Source: Actinoplanes palleronii
Lineage (GTDB): Bacteria; Actinomycetota; Actinomycetes; Mycobacteriales; Micromonosporaceae
Direction of reading: 5' to 3'
Length of the DNA stretch: 56,302 nucleotides
Assembly: GCF_016862315.1 (NCBI RefSeq)
Contig: NZ_BOMS01000080.1
Location: forward strand, 1-56,302
Numbering within the stretch: position 1 is the first letter of the stretch; each line of letters begins with the position of its first letter. Made by a program: the position numbers and the translations under genes. Under the pieces are notes generated by a model. It had not been told where the DNA came from. It ran no database searches and worked only from the letters and a program-made list of their open reading frames with translations. Shown piece by piece: positions 1 through 8,440 of the stretch.

Positions 1-118
1 AACCCCAACGTGGGTGGGAGCGCGGCCGCGGCCTGGACCGGGCGCGGCCTCGCGGCGGCCTCACGGGCGGGACTCGGCTCGTAGCCTACGGGCGAGCACT
101 CGTCATTCGTACCAAATA
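1..118 (+). repeat. Dispersed repeat B, copy 1
   Basis: Intergenic element that runs up to the 3' end of tadA. It contains GGCTCGTAGCC at 76-86 and ATTCGTACCAAAT at 105-117, 29 nt apart start to start. The same two blocks with the same spacing recur at 53072/53101 and, inverted, at 56226/56197. A 24-nt stretch at about 49-72 is identical to one at about 53046-53069. The first bases (CGTGGGTGGG at 9-18) resemble the sequence just after hairpin element A2 (about 32648), so an A element may lie just left of the window. Confidence 0.75.
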
Positions 119-122
119 GGGT

Positions 123-569
123 TTAGCGGAAGAAACCCCGCAGCAACCTGGCGCACTCGTCCTCCAGGACCCCGGCGTAGACCTCGGGTTGGTGGTTGAG
201 CCGCCGGTCGCGAACCACGTCCCAGAGGGAACCGACCGCACCGGTCTTCGGCTCCCACGCGCCGAACACCAGCGTCGAGATCCGGGCCAGCACCAGCGCG
301 CCGGCGCACATCGTGCACGGCTCCAGCGTGACCACCAGCGTGCAGCCCTCCAGGCGCCACTCGCCGACCGACGCGGCGGCCCGGCGCAGCGCCAGCACCT
401 CGGCGTGCGCGGTCGGATCGCCGGTCAGCTCCCGCTCGTTGCCGGCCGCGGCCAGCTCGGTGCCGTCCGGTCCGAGAATGATCGCGCCAACCGGCACGTC
501 TTGCGGCGAGGTGGACGCGACCGACAGAGCCCGCCGCATCCACCCCTCATGCCGCTCGCGACGAATCAC
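123..569 (-). CDS. tadA: tRNA-specific adenosine deaminase
   Basis: Zinc-dependent deaminase that converts adenosine 34 to inosine in the tRNA anticodon. With a GTG start at 569 the protein has 148 aa. It shows the His-Ala-Glu motif (H55, E57) and the P-C-T-M-C zinc motif (C85, C88) of the cytidine/deoxycytidylate deaminase fold. The start was chosen because its GTG overlaps the TGA of the upstream gene (GTGA), which suggests translational coupling; the longer open frame has no visible ribosome site. Family length and motifs are normal. The 3' end abuts dispersed repeat B copy 1. Confidence 0.93.
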   Translation of the reverse strand: MIRRERHEGWMRRALSVASTSPQDVPVGAIILGPDGTELAAAGNERELTGDPTAHAEVLALRRAAASVGEWRLEGCTLVVTLEPCTMCAGALVLARISTLVFGAWEPKTGAVGSLWDVVRDRRLNHQPEVYAGVLEDECARLLRGFFR

Positions 570-1099
570 GCCTCGCGCAGCTCCTCCATCTCGTCCCCAC
601 ACCCGACCTTCTGACAGATCTCGGCGGTGATGTCGGACGGCAGCATGCCCTCCATCCCGCACAGCGCCAGCAGGCGTTGCGCGGTCACCCCGAGGTCGTT
701 CAGCAGCTCGGCGTCACCGATCGGATCGGCGTCCGGGTCGGCCGCCGGGCGGTCGTCCTCGTCGTCGTCGTCGGCCTGGTCGGCATCGTCGTGATCGAGC
801 AGGTCGTCGGTGTCGACGGCCGGCGCCTCAACCTCACCGAGCAGCACCGATCCGATCCGCGACTCCTCGGCGAAACCCGAGTCGGACCCGAAGACCCGCA
901 GGTCCTCACCCTCGTCCAGACGCAGGATCGAGAGGTATTCGTCGTCGCTCTCGACGAACAACAACGCCAGCTCGGCATCCGGCTCGGCATCCCGGAGCGC
1001 ATCCACCACCTCGTCGATGTCAGCCAGGCCAGAAAGGTCCAGCTCCGACGCAGTCCACCCATTCTTCCCGCGGGCGACAGCGGCAGCGAAAATCGACAC
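566..1099 (-). CDS. tRNA adenosine deaminase-associated protein
   Basis: Acidic protein of 177 aa matching the actinobacterial family encoded next to tadA. The N-terminal part (VSIFAAAVARGKNGW) and the C-terminal segment (AELLNDLGVTAQRLLAL, then an ITAEICQKVGCGDE end) flank a very Asp-rich stretch. GTG at 1099 was chosen because GGGGGA lies 6 nt upstream. It overlaps tadA by 4 nt, so the two form an operon. Its biochemical role is unknown; a partner role for TadA is inferred from context only. Confidence 0.85.
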   Translation of the reverse strand: MSIFAAAVARGKNGWTASELDLSGLADIDEVVDALRDAEPDAELALLFVESDDEYLSILRLDEGEDLRVFGSDSGFAEESRIGSVLLGEVEAPAVDTDDLLDHDDADQADDDDEDDRPAADPDADPIGDAELLNDLGVTAQRLLALCGMEGMLPSDITAEICQKVGCGDEMEELREA

Positions 1100-1213
1100 G
1101 ATTCCCCCAACGCGGTTCTTATCCTCAGCGCCCTGACGGTAGCGGGTGGGGCGGCAGGTGCGGCGCGCCACGCCCTTATCTACAGCGAGATCACTGCATG
1201 TGTCCGAGAGAGA

Positions 1214-1486
1214 TCAGTTAACGGTACGACGACGGGTGGCGATCAGCTCGCGCAGGCGCATGCCCCGCACCCGCTGTGGCGGCGCCGACACCCGCACCGA
1301 TTTGGCGCGAGCGACCGCCGCCAGGATTTCCAGACGCCGGCGGCACCGATCCACGTCGAGCCGCTCCAGGGAAGCGTCCAGCCGTTGCCGTGACGCGTCC
1401 AGCCGCTGCGCCGAGGCTTCGATCCGCTGCCGTGACGCGTCGAGCCGCTGCAGTGAAGCGTCGAGCCACTGCCGTGAGGAGGCCAT
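1214..1486 (-). CDS. Possible small coiled-coil protein built from heptad repeats
   Basis: A 90-aa frame in which six near-identical heptads of the type LDASRQR (Leu at two positions 3/4 apart) form a predicted amphipathic coiled coil, followed by a basic Arg-rich tail. The heptads are encoded by a 21-bp tandem repeat. No good ribosome site is visible for the ATG at 1486 or for a TTG at 1522. A neighbouring minus frame opens with a CPKCG zinc-ribbon-like start at about 1547, so a frameshifted ancestral gene is possible. No function is recognised. Confidence 0.4.
   Translation of the reverse strand: MASSRQWLDASLQRLDASRQRIEASAQRLDASRQRLDASLERLDVDRCRRRLEILAAVARAKSVRVSAPPQRVRGMRLRELIATRRRTVN
1350..1484 (+). 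repeat. 21-bp tandem repeat, about six copies
   Basis: Units of 21 bp begin at about 1350, 1371, 1392, 1413, 1434 and 1455, with a partial copy at 1476. The shared core is GCGTCsAGCCGCTGC. The period is a multiple of three and keeps a minus-strand heptad frame open, encoding leucine heptads. Copy-number variation between strains would be expected. Confidence 0.8.
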
Positions 1487-1597
1487 GGTGCCGAGAGTGC
1501 CGAGCCGCCCGGCGTTCGTCAAGAGTCGATCCGCACTTCGGGCACACCCGTGCGCAGGGCGATCAACACCTTCCGGAGCGTGGCCGGAACACGCTGG

Positions 1598-1978
1598 TCA
1601 CCACAGGGGGAAGTCGTACGTGTCCACCCAGCGGGCGGTCACGAAGCCCAGGGCGACGGACAGGCCGATCCCGCTCACGATGGCCACCCCGGCCGCCACG
1701 CCACGGTCCCCGATCAGGGTCAGGACCAGGGCGACCAGCCAGGCGGAGACCGCCGCGGCGATCGTCCACCAGGCGTACGACACCAGGTCACGGCCGAGGC
1801 TGCCGAACAGGATCAGCCACACCGCGCCGGCGGCGAGGCCGCTGAGCACCGGGGCGGCGCCGATCGGGTGCGGCTCGCGGTAGACCGGGCGGGGCGGGAG
1901 CCCAGCGAGGAAATTCAGCGGGGGCTCGGGGACCGGCGCGGGGGCGGGCGCGGGCCAGGTGATCTGCCGGTCGGCCAT
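1598..1978 (-). CDS. Small membrane protein, unknown function
   Basis: A 126-aa protein with a Pro/Ala-rich cytoplasmic-looking N-terminus (about 1-40) and three hydrophobic segments (about 46-60, 68-90 and 96-115). The ATG at 1978 is preceded by AAAGGA at suitable spacing. The longer open frame upstream overlaps the divergent M23 gene region and has no ribosome site. I recognise no family; it resembles the many short actinomycete integral membrane hypotheticals. Confidence 0.7.
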   Translation of the reverse strand: MADRQITWPAPAPAPVPEPPLNFLAGLPPRPVYREPHPIGAAPVLSGLAAGAVWLILFGSLGRDLVSYAWWTIAAAVSAWLVALVLTLIGDRGVAAGVAIVSGIGLSVALGFVTARWVDTYDFPLW

Positions 1979-2084
1979 CTCGATCCTTTCGGTCCACCAC
2001 AACCACGCCACGACTCCTGCAGCGTATCCGGCCGGACATCGGCGCGGGTCTGCGCGAAACCGGCTCGTCTGCCAGGATGTCGCG

Positions 2085-2762
2085 GTGCGTTTACTCCGTA
2101 CCCTCTCAGGTTTGACGATCGCGGCCGTGTTCCTGTCCGGCTGCAGCGCCGTCGGCGGGTCGGTCTCAACCGCCGACACCGCGGCGCCGGTCAAGGCGGC
2201 CGCCACTTCGACGCTCACCACCACCAAGGTGGCCGTGGCCGCTGCCGCGAAGGCCAAGAAGTACGCCTTCCCGGTCGCCGCCAAGACCGTCTCGTGGCAC
2301 AAGACCCACTCGGGTTACAAGGCCACCGACATCTTCGCGGCCTGCGGCTCCAAGTTCGTGGCCACCACCAACGGCGTGGTCCTGGAGATCAGCCTCAAGG
2401 ACCGCTACAAGAAGGGCATGAAGGACGGGCCGTACAACGGCGGCCTGTTCGTGTCGATCCTCGGTGACGACGGTGTCCGCTACTACGGCTCGCACCTCAA
2501 GTCGGTGACCAAGGGCATCAAGAAGGGCGTCCGGGTCAAGACCGGTCAGCTGCTCGGCAAGGTGGGGCACACCGGCAACGCGAGCGGTGTCTGCCACCTG
2601 CACTACGGCATCTCGCCGGGCTGCAAGAAGGTCGGCGACTGGAAGGTGCGGCGCGGCGTGGTGTGGCCGTACTCGTACCTGGCGTCGTGGCGCAAGGGCA
2701 ACCAGAAGAGCCCGGTCGCGGCCGTGAAGGCGTGGAAGAAGAAGAACAACTGCAAGGCCTGA
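2085..2762 (+). CDS. M23 (LytM-type) peptidase-like lipoprotein
   Basis: 225-aa exported protein. The N-terminus is a lipoprotein signal ending in the lipobox LSGC (Cys at about 20), followed by an Ala/Thr-rich linker. The C-terminal half is an M23 fold with H-S-G-Y-K-A-T-D (zinc His and Asp) and H-L-H-Y-G. M23 enzymes cut peptide cross-bridges in peptidoglycan, so an envelope-anchored cell-wall role is inferred. GTG at 2085 was chosen because AGGA lies 8 nt upstream and it places the signal peptide at the N-terminus. A strong terminator follows. Confidence 0.85.
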   Translation: MRLLRTLSGLTIAAVFLSGCSAVGGSVSTADTAAPVKAAATSTLTTTKVAVAAAAKAKKYAFPVAAKTVSWHKTHSGYKATDIFAACGSKFVATTNGVVLEISLKDRYKKGMKDGPYNGGLFVSILGDDGVRYYGSHLKSVTKGIKKGVRVKTGQLLGKVGHTGNASGVCHLHYGISPGCKKVGDWKVRRGVVWPYSYLASWRKGNQKSPVAAVKAWKKKNNCKA

Positions 2763-2780
2763 TCGACTCGACGGATTTCC

Positions 2781-2810
2781 GGGGGGCCCGCGCCGACGCG
2801 CGGGCCCCCC
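2781..2810 (+). terminator. Intrinsic-type terminator after the M23 gene
   Basis: GC-rich hairpin with arms GGGGGGCCCGCGC and GCGCGGGCCCCCC around a short loop. There is no U-tract, as is common in actinomycetes. It separates the lipoprotein gene from tyrA. Confidence 0.75.
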
Positions 2811-2828
2811 GCCGTCTATAACCAGTAC

Positions 2829-3782
2829 GTGCGCATCGCGGTCATCGGACTCGGACTCATCGGCGGCTCGCTGCTGCGGGCACTCGCGGCGGCCGGCCAC
2901 GAGGTGATCGGGTACGACGCTGACCCGGCGACCCGGGAGCTGGCCCGGGCGGCCGGCTACCGGGTGCTCGGCTCCGCCCCGGCCGCCGTGGACGGGACCG
3001 ACGTGGCGGCACTGGCCGTACCGTTGCCGGTCCTGCCGAAAGTCCTCGCCGACCTTGCCGGGTACGACGGTCTGGTGACCGACGTGACGTCGGTGAAGTC
3101 GCCGGTCCGGGCGCTCGCCGAGGAACACCGGGTGCGCCGCTTCGTCGGTGGCCATCCGATGGCCGGCACCGAGGCGTCCGGGTTCGCCGCCGCCGACTCG
3201 GAGCTGTTCACCGGCTGCGTGTGGGTGCTCTGCGTGGAGCCGCACGGCACCGACCTGGCCGACTGGCTGACGTTGGCCCGGCTCTACACCGGGCTGGGCG
3301 CCCGGGTGCTGCCGATCACCGCGGCCGAGCACGACAACGCGGTCGCGTCGATCAGCCACGTCCCGCACCTGCTGGCCGCCGCGCTGGCCGGCAAGCTGGG
3401 CAGCCCGCTGAACGAGGCCCTGGCGGCCGGGTCGTTCCGGGACGGCTCCCGGGTGGCCGGCACCCGCGCCGAGCTGACCGCCGCGATGTGCGGGGGCAAC
3501 GCGACCGAGGTGGCCCGCGAGCTGCGCCAGGTGATCGGCGATCTCGAGGCGATGCTCCGGGATCTGGAGAGCCCGGACCCGGTGCGGGCGCTGATCCCCG
3601 CGCTGGAGCGCGCCGGTGAGCTGCGGCGCGACTGGCCGCCGAAGCCGGGGGTGCCGGGGGTGCTGACCGGGCCGGCCGCGCGGACGCTGCTGGAGCTGGG
3701 CCGGGCCGGTGGCTGGGTGACCGGGATCGGCACGGACGACATTCTGACAATGCGGCCAGAATCTGACCGCTACTCCTCCTAG
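2829..3782 (+). CDS. tyrA: Prephenate dehydrogenase
   Basis: 317-aa NAD(P)-dependent enzyme of tyrosine biosynthesis that oxidatively decarboxylates prephenate to 4-hydroxyphenylpyruvate. The N-terminal Rossmann motif is G-L-G-L-I-G-G-S (about 7-14). Further family signatures are GGHPMAGTE (about 107-115) and ISHVPHLLAAAL in the helical dimerisation domain. The gene starts with GTG; TATAAC at 2817-2822 lies 6 nt upstream with no Shine-Dalgarno, so a leaderless transcript is likely. It stands alone and a terminator precedes it. Confidence 0.92.
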   Translation: MRIAVIGLGLIGGSLLRALAAAGHEVIGYDADPATRELARAAGYRVLGSAPAAVDGTDVAALAVPLPVLPKVLADLAGYDGLVTDVTSVKSPVRALAEEHRVRRFVGGHPMAGTEASGFAAADSELFTGCVWVLCVEPHGTDLADWLTLARLYTGLGARVLPITAAEHDNAVASISHVPHLLAAALAGKLGSPLNEALAAGSFRDGSRVAGTRAELTAAMCGGNATEVARELRQVIGDLEAMLRDLESPDPVRALIPALERAGELRRDWPPKPGVPGVLTGPAARTLLELGRAGGWVTGIGTDDILTMRPESDRYSS

Positions 3783-3825
3783 CGTGGTTCCTGACAGCGA
3801 AACCCGCGACTCACAGGAGCCGAAG

Positions 3826-4398
3826 ATGCCCGGTCAGGTCGGACCCATCAGCAACGAGCAGGAGGGCCTGCTCGGTTACCTCACCCAGATGCGTCACGTG
3901 CTCAAGCTGACCGCGTACGGGCTCACCCCGGAGCAGCTCCGGGCCGCTCCGAGCGCCAGCCCGCTCAGCGTCGGCGGCCTGATCAAGCATTGCGCGTCGA
4001 CCGAGGAGAACTGGCTCGGCACGGTGCGCGGCGAGGAGCAGAAGGCGGACTTCGCGGCGTACCAGCAGAATTTCGCCCTGGCCGACGGCGAGACGATCGA
4101 CGAGGTGTTCGCGCGCTACGACCGGATCGCCGAGGAGACCGAGAAGACCGTCGCCGAGATCGGTGACCTGAACTTCTCGATCCCGGTCGACCACTCGGTG
4201 CCGTGGAACCGCCCCGACCTCGATCACTTCACGCTGCGCTGGATCCTGCTGCACCTGATCCAGGAGACCGCGCGGCACACCGGGCACGCCGACATCATCC
4301 GGGAGAGCGTGGACGGCGGCACCGCGTTCCCGCTGATGGCCGCGGCCGAGGGCTGGCCGGAGACCCCGTGGCTCAAGCCCTGGAGCAAGCCGAGCTAG
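3826..4398 (+). CDS. DinB family protein
   Basis: 190-aa DinB/YfiT-like four-helix-bundle protein. Candidate metal ligands are His in LIKHCASTEENWL (about 55) and the pair in HLIQETARHTGHADIIRE (about 143 and 147 region). Members are often thiol-dependent transferases (mycothiol or bacillithiol) or have unknown activity, so no substrate is assigned. ATG at 3826 has AGGAG 8 nt upstream; the frame is open further upstream to 3784. Its TAG stop shares the palindrome CTAG with the stop of convergent mtnA. Confidence 0.85.
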   Translation: MPGQVGPISNEQEGLLGYLTQMRHVLKLTAYGLTPEQLRAAPSASPLSVGGLIKHCASTEENWLGTVRGEEQKADFAAYQQNFALADGETIDEVFARYDRIAEETEKTVAEIGDLNFSIPVDHSVPWNRPDLDHFTLRWILLHLIQETARHTGHADIIRESVDGGTAFPLMAAAEGWPETPWLKPWSKPS

Positions 4399-5357
4399 GG
4401 CTTCTCGCCCCGATCGACGCGGATCACCCGGCGGTCGGTGACGATCGCGGTCACCAGGTCGTAGGGGGTCACGTCGAAGGCCGGGTTGACCGCGTCGCTC
4501 CACGCGGTCACCTCGGCCGCGCCGCGGTCCTCGATCTCCACGTGCCCGCCGGTCGGTGTAGCCGTGTCGACAGTCGACTCCGGGGCCACCACCAGGAACG
4601 GGATCCCGGCCCGGTGGGCGCCGAGCGCGTGCGAGAAGGTACCGATCTTGTTGATCACGTCGCCGTTGGCGCAGATCCGGTCGGCGCCGAGGATCACCGC
4701 GTCCACCTCGCCGCGGGCCATCAGGAACGGTCCGGCCGAGTCCACCGCGACCCGGTGCTCGATCCCTGCGCGGGTGAGCTCCCACGAGGTCAGCCGCGCG
4801 CCCTGCAGCAGCGGCCGGGTCTCGCTGGCGATCACCCCGGCCAGGGCACCGCGCCGGTGCAGCTCGCCGACCACGCCGAGCGCGGTGCCGACGGTCACCG
4901 CGGCCAGCCCGCCGGTGTTGCAGTGGGTCAGCAGCCGCGGCCGTTCTCCGCACAGCTGCAGGACCAGGTCGGCGCCGAGCGACGCCATCGCCGCCGACGC
5001 CGCGATCTCCTCGTCCCGGATCACGCAGGCCTCGGCCAGCACCGCCTCCGGGCCCGAGGACAACAGGTGGGCGGCACGTTGCGCGCCGCGGGCCAGATTC
5101 ACCGCCGTCGGCCTTGCGGTTTCAATTTTTCGTATGGCGTTGTGCAGCGCCGCCGGGTCGTCCCCGTGCACCCGGGCCGCGAGAGCCACGCCGAACGCCC
5201 CGGCCACACCGAGGGCCGGGGCACCGCGTACCGCCAGCGACTGGATCGCCGCGATCAGCTCACCGACCGTGTGCAGCCGGAGCACCCGCAGGTCACCGGG
5301 CAGCGCCGTCTGATCGATGATCTCAACAGCGCCGTCCACCCAGTCGATCGTCCGCAT
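4395..5357 (-). CDS. mtnA: S-methyl-5-thioribose-1-phosphate isomerase
   Basis: 320-aa enzyme of the methionine salvage pathway that isomerises 5-methylthioribose 1-phosphate to 5-methylthioribulose 1-phosphate. It belongs to the eIF2B-like fold and shows RGAPALG (about 44-50), LLTHCNTGG (catalytic Cys region) and GADRICANGDVINKIGT (catalytic Asp region). It follows the M48 protease gene on the same strand with a 10-nt gap, so co-transcription is likely. An annotation as a translation initiation factor eIF2B homologue would be the usual confusion; these motifs favour MtnA. Confidence 0.92.
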   Translation of the reverse strand: MRTIDWVDGAVEIIDQTALPGDLRVLRLHTVGELIAAIQSLAVRGAPALGVAGAFGVALAARVHGDDPAALHNAIRKIETARPTAVNLARGAQRAAHLLSSGPEAVLAEACVIRDEEIAASAAMASLGADLVLQLCGERPRLLTHCNTGGLAAVTVGTALGVVGELHRRGALAGVIASETRPLLQGARLTSWELTRAGIEHRVAVDSAGPFLMARGEVDAVILGADRICANGDVINKIGTFSHALGAHRAGIPFLVVAPESTVDTATPTGGHVEIEDRGAAEVTAWSDAVNPAFDVTPYDLVTAIVTDRRVIRVDRGEKP

Positions 5358-5367
5358 GCCTGAAAGG

Positions 5368-7221
5368 TTACTGATCCCCGCGATCGCGCAACTTGATGAG
5401 GATCTCGCGGAAGACGTCGTCGCTCTTGCCGACCTTGTCGGACGTCCAGCGCTCCTGGATGCCGACCGTCTGCCCGCCGTGCAGCAGCAGGGTCGTGTTC
5501 ACCGGCACCTCCCGGTCGATCCGCACGGTGGAGATGTCCTCGAACGCGATGAAGCGGTACCGGGCGGTCAGCTCGGCCGGTGACGTGCCGCTCAGCAGCG
5601 CGGCCACCCGCTTCTCGCCGTCGTCGGTCGACTTCGGCGCCGGCACCACCACAAAACCCTTGCTGAGCAGGATCAGGTCGGCGTGTTCGGCGCCGTCCAT
5701 CTTGACGTTCGGCATCGCGCCGAGCACGTCGGCGCCCTGCCCGGTGGCCCGGGTCTGCACCACCTGCACGGCCTCCACCTGCACGCCCTGCTCGGCCAGC
5801 CGGGCCCGGGCCTCGCCGACGGTCTCCGGCGCGACCGCCAGCTTGGCGATCTCGGTGAAGTCGACAGGTTCGCCGTTCCGGTCGGCCAGCACGGCCGGCT
5901 TCGACCAGGAGTGCTGCCAGCCGGCCTGGCCGGAGCGCACCGCGGCCAGCCCGAGCAGCGTCGCCATCACGTCGGCGAACTCGGCGGCCGCCTCCCTGCG
6001 GGTCGACTGCGGGAAGAACTCGGCCGCCAGCTCACCGAGCCGGCCCGCCTCGACCAGGCCGAACACCTCGGCCAGACCGGCCACCGGGAGACCGGCGATC
6101 CGGGCCGCGCTGCGGAACACCCGGTCGGCGCGGTTCTGCAGGACCAGGGTCATCGACGCGGCGGTGAAGTCCTCCCAGGGCAGCACGGTCCGGGTGCCGA
6201 AGTCGACGACCTCCCGCTGCAGTGCCATCCCGGCCGCTTCCACGGTGGGCATCAGCGCGGTCGCCGACCGGCCGTCGACGGCGTGCGCGGTCCGCGGCGC
6301 GGCCCGCATCGCGGCGATCCGCTCGGAGATCGCCGGGTGGGTGTCCCAGCGCGACGTCTCGTCGTCCGGTTCCTCCTCGCGCATCCGGGCCAGCTCGTCC
6401 GCGCGGGCCTGGTAGAGCTTGGCGAAGCCGCCGAACACGTCGTCGGGCGCGTAGCCGAGCTCCCAGCCGTACGCGATGTACCGCCCGAAGTAGAAGTCCC
6501 AGGCCGCGTCGACCACCGGCAGCTCCCGCATCGAGGAGACCGCCGCGTCGACACCGGCCACCCGGACCGAGGCCAGGTCGGCCTCGAGCTCCTGCCGGCG
6601 CGCCACCGCGTTGCTGACCAGCTGGTAGAGCCAGCCGTACGCCTTGAAGACCCAGCCGAAGACGTTCCAGTTGCCGACACCGCCGAGGGTCTCGTGCATG
6701 GCCAGACGACCCCGGTAGGCGACCCCCGCGAGCCGGGTGTGCGAGCCGGAGTAGTGCCCGAGCTCGTGCGCGAGCACCGAGCGGAGCTGGTCGACGGTGA
6801 ACGTCTGCAGCAACGGCATGCCGATGTAGAGCCGGCGCACCCCGCCGATCAGTCCGAGCAGCTTGGTGTCCTCGCTGACCGCGGCGTTCACCTCGGGAAC
6901 GATGCGGATCTCGTCCGGCGCCCGGGTGCCCACCTCGGCGGCCAGCTCACGGACCTGCTGCCACAGCTGTGGCGCCTGGTCCGGGGTGACGATCAGGCCG
7001 TGCGGGTCACCGGGCTTGGCCCGGACCGCCCGCCACAGACCGGCCAGCACCGCGCCGACCGCGGCGAGCAGCAGATAGCTGAGCTTGGCCGCGCCCGCAC
7101 CGTGCAGGTGCTGCCAGATCTCATAGATCAACCAGCCGACCAGGGCCAGCTGAACAAGTCCGAGTAGATAGAAACCGGCCAGCATGACGACCGAGATAAC
7201 CGCGCGCAGCGCAGTGGACAT
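5368..7221 (-). CDS. M48 family membrane-bound zinc metallopeptidase
   Basis: 617-aa protein. Two hydrophobic segments (about 5-30 and 45-65) precede a M48/HtpX-like catalytic domain with H-E-L-G-H in VLAHELGHYSGSHTRLAG and a later conserved Glu region (EADLASVRVAGVDAA). A large C-terminal part (about 350-617) has no recognised domain. ATG at 7221 is preceded by GGGGAG. The open frame extends far upstream to 8424, but that part is antisense to the PHP gene and is not coding. Likely role: membrane protein quality control, inferred from family. Confidence 0.85.
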   Translation of the reverse strand: MSTALRAVISVVMLAGFYLLGLVQLALVGWLIYEIWQHLHGAGAAKLSYLLLAAVGAVLAGLWRAVRAKPGDPHGLIVTPDQAPQLWQQVRELAAEVGTRAPDEIRIVPEVNAAVSEDTKLLGLIGGVRRLYIGMPLLQTFTVDQLRSVLAHELGHYSGSHTRLAGVAYRGRLAMHETLGGVGNWNVFGWVFKAYGWLYQLVSNAVARRQELEADLASVRVAGVDAAVSSMRELPVVDAAWDFYFGRYIAYGWELGYAPDDVFGGFAKLYQARADELARMREEEPDDETSRWDTHPAISERIAAMRAAPRTAHAVDGRSATALMPTVEAAGMALQREVVDFGTRTVLPWEDFTAASMTLVLQNRADRVFRSAARIAGLPVAGLAEVFGLVEAGRLGELAAEFFPQSTRREAAAEFADVMATLLGLAAVRSGQAGWQHSWSKPAVLADRNGEPVDFTEIAKLAVAPETVGEARARLAEQGVQVEAVQVVQTRATGQGADVLGAMPNVKMDGAEHADLILLSKGFVVVPAPKSTDDGEKRVAALLSGTSPAELTARYRFIAFEDISTVRIDREVPVNTTLLLHGGQTVGIQERWTSDKVGKSDDVFREILIKLRDRGDQ

Positions 7222-7338
7222 CGCGTTGTTCTCCCCTGAGATGCCACCGGTCCCACCCGGCAGCGCAGGGAACATACCGATGTGAATCTTTGCCGGGCAA
7301 CCCCGTTCCGGCGACTCCTCACGCTTAGTCTTGGTCGT

Positions 7339-8397
7339 ATGGCATCCCGTGATCCGGTCGCCGATCTGCGGCGCATCGCGTTTCTGCTGGAGCGGGCGAA
7401 CGAGGCGACCTACCGGGTGAAGGCGTTCCGGTCGGCGGCCGCGGCCGTGGCCAAGGTCCCGCACGCCGAGCTCGCCGAGCGTGCCGGGGCGGGCACCCTG
7501 GCCAAGCTGGCCGGGGTCGGCGAGGTGACCGCCCGCTGCGTGACCGAGTCGCTGGCCGGCGAGGAGCCGGTCTACCTGCGACGGCTGCTCAGCACCAAGG
7601 GCACCGACCTGCCGGCCGAGGCGGCCGCGCTGCGTGCGGCGCTGCGCGGTGACCTGCACGTGCACTCGGACTGGTCGGACGGCGGGTCGCCGATCGAGGA
7701 GATGGCGCTGGCCGCGGCCGAGCTCGGGCACGAGTACTTCGTGCTCACCGACCACTCGCCGCGGCTCACCGTGGCCCGCGGCCTGACCGCCGACCGGCTG
7801 CGCCGCCAGCTCGACCACGTGGCGAAGCTGAACGAGCAGCTGCCCGACGGTTTCCGGATCCTGACCGGCATCGAGGTCGACATCCTCGACGACGGCTCGC
7901 TCGATCAGGAGGACGAGCTGCTGGCCCGGCTGGACGTGGTGGTCGGCTCGGTGCACAGCAAGCTGCGCGACGACTCGGCCCGGATGACCCGGCGGATGCT
8001 GGCCGCGATCGCCAACCCGCACCTGGACGTGCTCGGACACATGACCGGCCGCAAGGTGGCCGCGGCCGGCGCCGGCGACGCCGCGCACCGGACCGCCAGG
8101 ACCCGCCCGCCGAGCACCTTCGACCTGGAGAAGGTGCTGGCCGCGTGCGTCGAGCAGGACAAGGCCGTGGAGATCAATTCGCGGCCGGACCGGCTGGACC
8201 CGCCGAAGCGGATGCTGACCGTCGCGGTCGAGGCCGGCTGCCGGTTCAGCATCGACACCGACGCGCACGCACCGGGGCAGCTGGACTGGCTGGGCAACGG
8301 CTGCGAGCGGGCGGCGCTCTGCGGGGTGTCCGCCGACCGGGTGGTGAACACCTGGCCCGCCGATCGCCTGCTGGCGTGGACCGGCTCGCACGGCTGA
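7339..8397 (+). CDS. Helix-hairpin-helix and PHP domain phosphoesterase (PolX-like without polymerase)
   Basis: 352-aa protein. The N-terminal about 90 residues resemble the PolX helical/HhH region (AFRSAAAAVAKVP, LAGVGEVTARCV). The PHP domain follows with HVHSDWSDG, TDHS, GIEVDI, H in GSVHSKL and DTDAHAP, the metal-binding set expected for an active trinuclear phosphoesterase. The polymerase palm and thumb of family X are absent. TAGTCT 7 nt before the ATG and no ribosome site suggest a leaderless mRNA. It probably acts on DNA or phosphate esters; substrate not known. Confidence 0.85.
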   Translation: MASRDPVADLRRIAFLLERANEATYRVKAFRSAAAAVAKVPHAELAERAGAGTLAKLAGVGEVTARCVTESLAGEEPVYLRRLLSTKGTDLPAEAAALRAALRGDLHVHSDWSDGGSPIEEMALAAAELGHEYFVLTDHSPRLTVARGLTADRLRRQLDHVAKLNEQLPDGFRILTGIEVDILDDGSLDQEDELLARLDVVVGSVHSKLRDDSARMTRRMLAAIANPHLDVLGHMTGRKVAAAGAGDAAHRTARTRPPSTFDLEKVLAACVEQDKAVEINSRPDRLDPPKRMLTVAVEAGCRFSIDTDAHAPGQLDWLGNGCERAALCGVSADRVVNTWPADRLLAWTGSHG

Positions 8398-8440
8398 AAT
8401 GGGCGAGCTCACCGAGCCGGGCATCCCATAGGGTCGGGCG

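Noticed and set aside
7222..8424. Upstream extension of the M48 gene to over 1000 codons
   Set aside because: The extension is antisense to the PHP/HhH gene; ATG at 7221 has a ribosome site and starts at a TM helix.
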